Assembly (NCBI GenBank): GCA_003451715.1
Contig: DMJN01000333.1
Span: 1 to 5,628, forward strand
Reading direction: 5' to 3'
DNA from: Gammaproteobacteria bacterium
GTDB lineage: Bacteria > Pseudomonadota > Gammaproteobacteria > Pseudomonadales > Pseudohongiellaceae
DNA length: 5,628 bases
Part shown: positions 4,991-5,628 of the stretch, one piece after another
Layout: every line of letters starts with the position of its first letter
Numbering within the stretch: the first letter of the stretch is position 1
The notes under the pieces: generated by a model
Told to the model about the DNA's origin: nothing
Database searches by the model: none
Seen by the model: the letters and a program-made list of their open reading frames with translations, nothing else
Translations under genes and position numbers: made by a program

Positions 4991-5628
4991 CAGTTAGCCT
5001 CCAGGGAATTGGCCTGCTGTCTGAGGATGGCCGCCGCTAGCGCCAGATCGGCGTCATGGGTTATCTTGATATTCGTTTTACTGCCCTGGACGAGCTGCGG
5101 CCTAAGCCCCATAGATTCCATTGCCGCCGCCTCGTCGGTTATCGCCAGCTTGTCCCGCTCCACCCGTTCCATAGCAGCCAGTAGTAATCCATAACGAAAC
5201 ATCTGGGGTGTCAGGGCATTCCAGTAGTGACTTCGATCCACCGTACTAATCACCGCAAGATCCTGATCCGCCTGCTTAAGGGTATTGTCAACGGGCGTTG
5301 CCAGCAGCCCTCCGACGTCATGGGATTGCAGCGTAGCGATGAGCTTTTCTATGTCGGCCGCTGGTACACAGGGCCTGACCGCATCGTGCACCAGTACCCA
5401 GTCAGTATCCTGCGCGGCGCCACTTAAGGCACGCAGTCCGTTTAACACCGACTGATAACGTGCCTCTCCCCCCTCGGTGCAGGCGATGCGCTCACTGACA
5501 GGGATATCCAGCATTTTCCAATGGCTGTCCTGGGGGTGGAGTACCACCACAGTCCTGCCAATGGCGGCGACCGCCAGCAAGCGCTGTAGCGTCCGCGCGA
5601 TAATGGGAATACCGTCCAGTGGCAGGTA
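4990..5628 (-). CDS. ispD: 2-C-methyl-D-erythritol 4-phosphate cytidylyltransferase, N terminus missing (right edge)
   Basis: Third enzyme of the MEP pathway: it joins CTP and methylerythritol phosphate to form CDP-methylerythritol. The minus-strand frame is open from the window edge, starting YLPLDGIPIIARTLQRLL, which matches the part of IspD just after the nucleotide-binding P-loop-like AAGxGxR segment; that N-terminal piece, about 25-30 residues, lies beyond 5628. The TTG at 5580 is not the true start. Visible motifs are WVLVHDAVRPC (about 77-87 of this fragment), the TPQMF segment, ITDEAAAMES and, near the end, NIKITHDADLALA. 212 residues are present of a typical 230-240. It overlaps ispF by one base (TGATG), and the order continues into truD as in many gammaproteobacteria. 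Confidence 0.95.
   Translation of the reverse strand, partial: YLPLDGIPIIARTLQRLLAVAAIGRTVVVLHPQDSHWKMLDIPVSERIACTEGGEARYQSVLNGLRALSGAAQDTDWVLVHDAVRPCVPAADIEKLIATLQSHDVGGLLATPVDNTLKQADQDLAVISTVDRSHYWNALTPQMFRYGLLLAAMERVERDKLAITDEAAAMESMGLRPQLVQGSKTNIKITHDADLALAAAILRQQANSLEAN
4998..5002 (-). promoter_or_regulatory. Strong Shine-Dalgarno for ispF inside the ispD 3' end
   Basis: GGAGG on the minus strand lies 7 bases before the ispF ATG at 4990 and fixes that start. It is the best ribosome binding site in the window and lies within the last ispD codons. Confidence 0.75.

Noticed and set aside
1..5628. CRISPR array, tRNA, rRNA or insertion sequence
   Set aside because: No regularly spaced repeats, no tRNA-like cloverleaf, no rRNA sequence and no transposase frame were recognised on either strand by eye.

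Overview
This window comes from the chromosome of a gammaproteobacterium. Pcm, TruD, IspD and NlpD all read like gammaproteobacterial orthologues, and the gene order is a variant of the classic ispD-ispF-truD-surE-pcm-nlpD-rpoS cluster. Having a DUF368 gene between pcm and nlpD suggests an environmental or marine lineage, possibly Cellvibrionales-like, but I cannot assign a genus. All recognised genes lie on the minus strand, so transcription runs from the right edge to the left.

Right to left the layout is as follows. IspD enters truncated at the right edge (4990-5628). Its stop overlaps the start of ispF (4487-4990) as TGATG, and these two genes encode steps of the MEP isoprenoid pathway. 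The end of ispF overlaps truD (3295-4494, tRNA pseudouridine-13 synthase) by 8 bases. After only 24 bases comes pcm (2599-3270, protein L-isoaspartate methyltransferase); surE, usually between truD and pcm, is absent. After 16 bases comes a DUF368 membrane protein (1587-2582), of the PopT family of undecaprenyl-phosphate translocases. After 34 bases comes nlpD (644-1552), a LysM plus degenerate-LytM lipoprotein that probably activates a cell-wall amidase. The genes are packed tightly enough to be one operon.

Left of nlpD the character changes. A gene-free stretch (455-643, about 32% G+C over 481-600) is followed by a type II toxin-antitoxin module of the HigBA kind: toxin higB (96-395) and the first 33 codons of antitoxin higA, cut by the left edge. 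A clear sigma-70-type promoter (TTGACG, 17 bases, TACTAT) precedes higB and lies inside a long inverted repeat that is very likely the operator for autoregulation. RpoS, the usual gene after nlpD, is not in the window; it has been pushed further left, moved or lost.

A functional thread links ispD/ispF (precursors of the C55 lipid carrier), the DUF368 protein (return of the C55-P carrier across the inner membrane) and NlpD (septal peptidoglycan splitting); truD and pcm are maintenance genes. I see no wholly new system. The points most worth a second look are the missing surE, the higBA module where rpoS is expected, the operator/promoter design, and the long N-terminal extension of TruD with a 7-base homopolymer.
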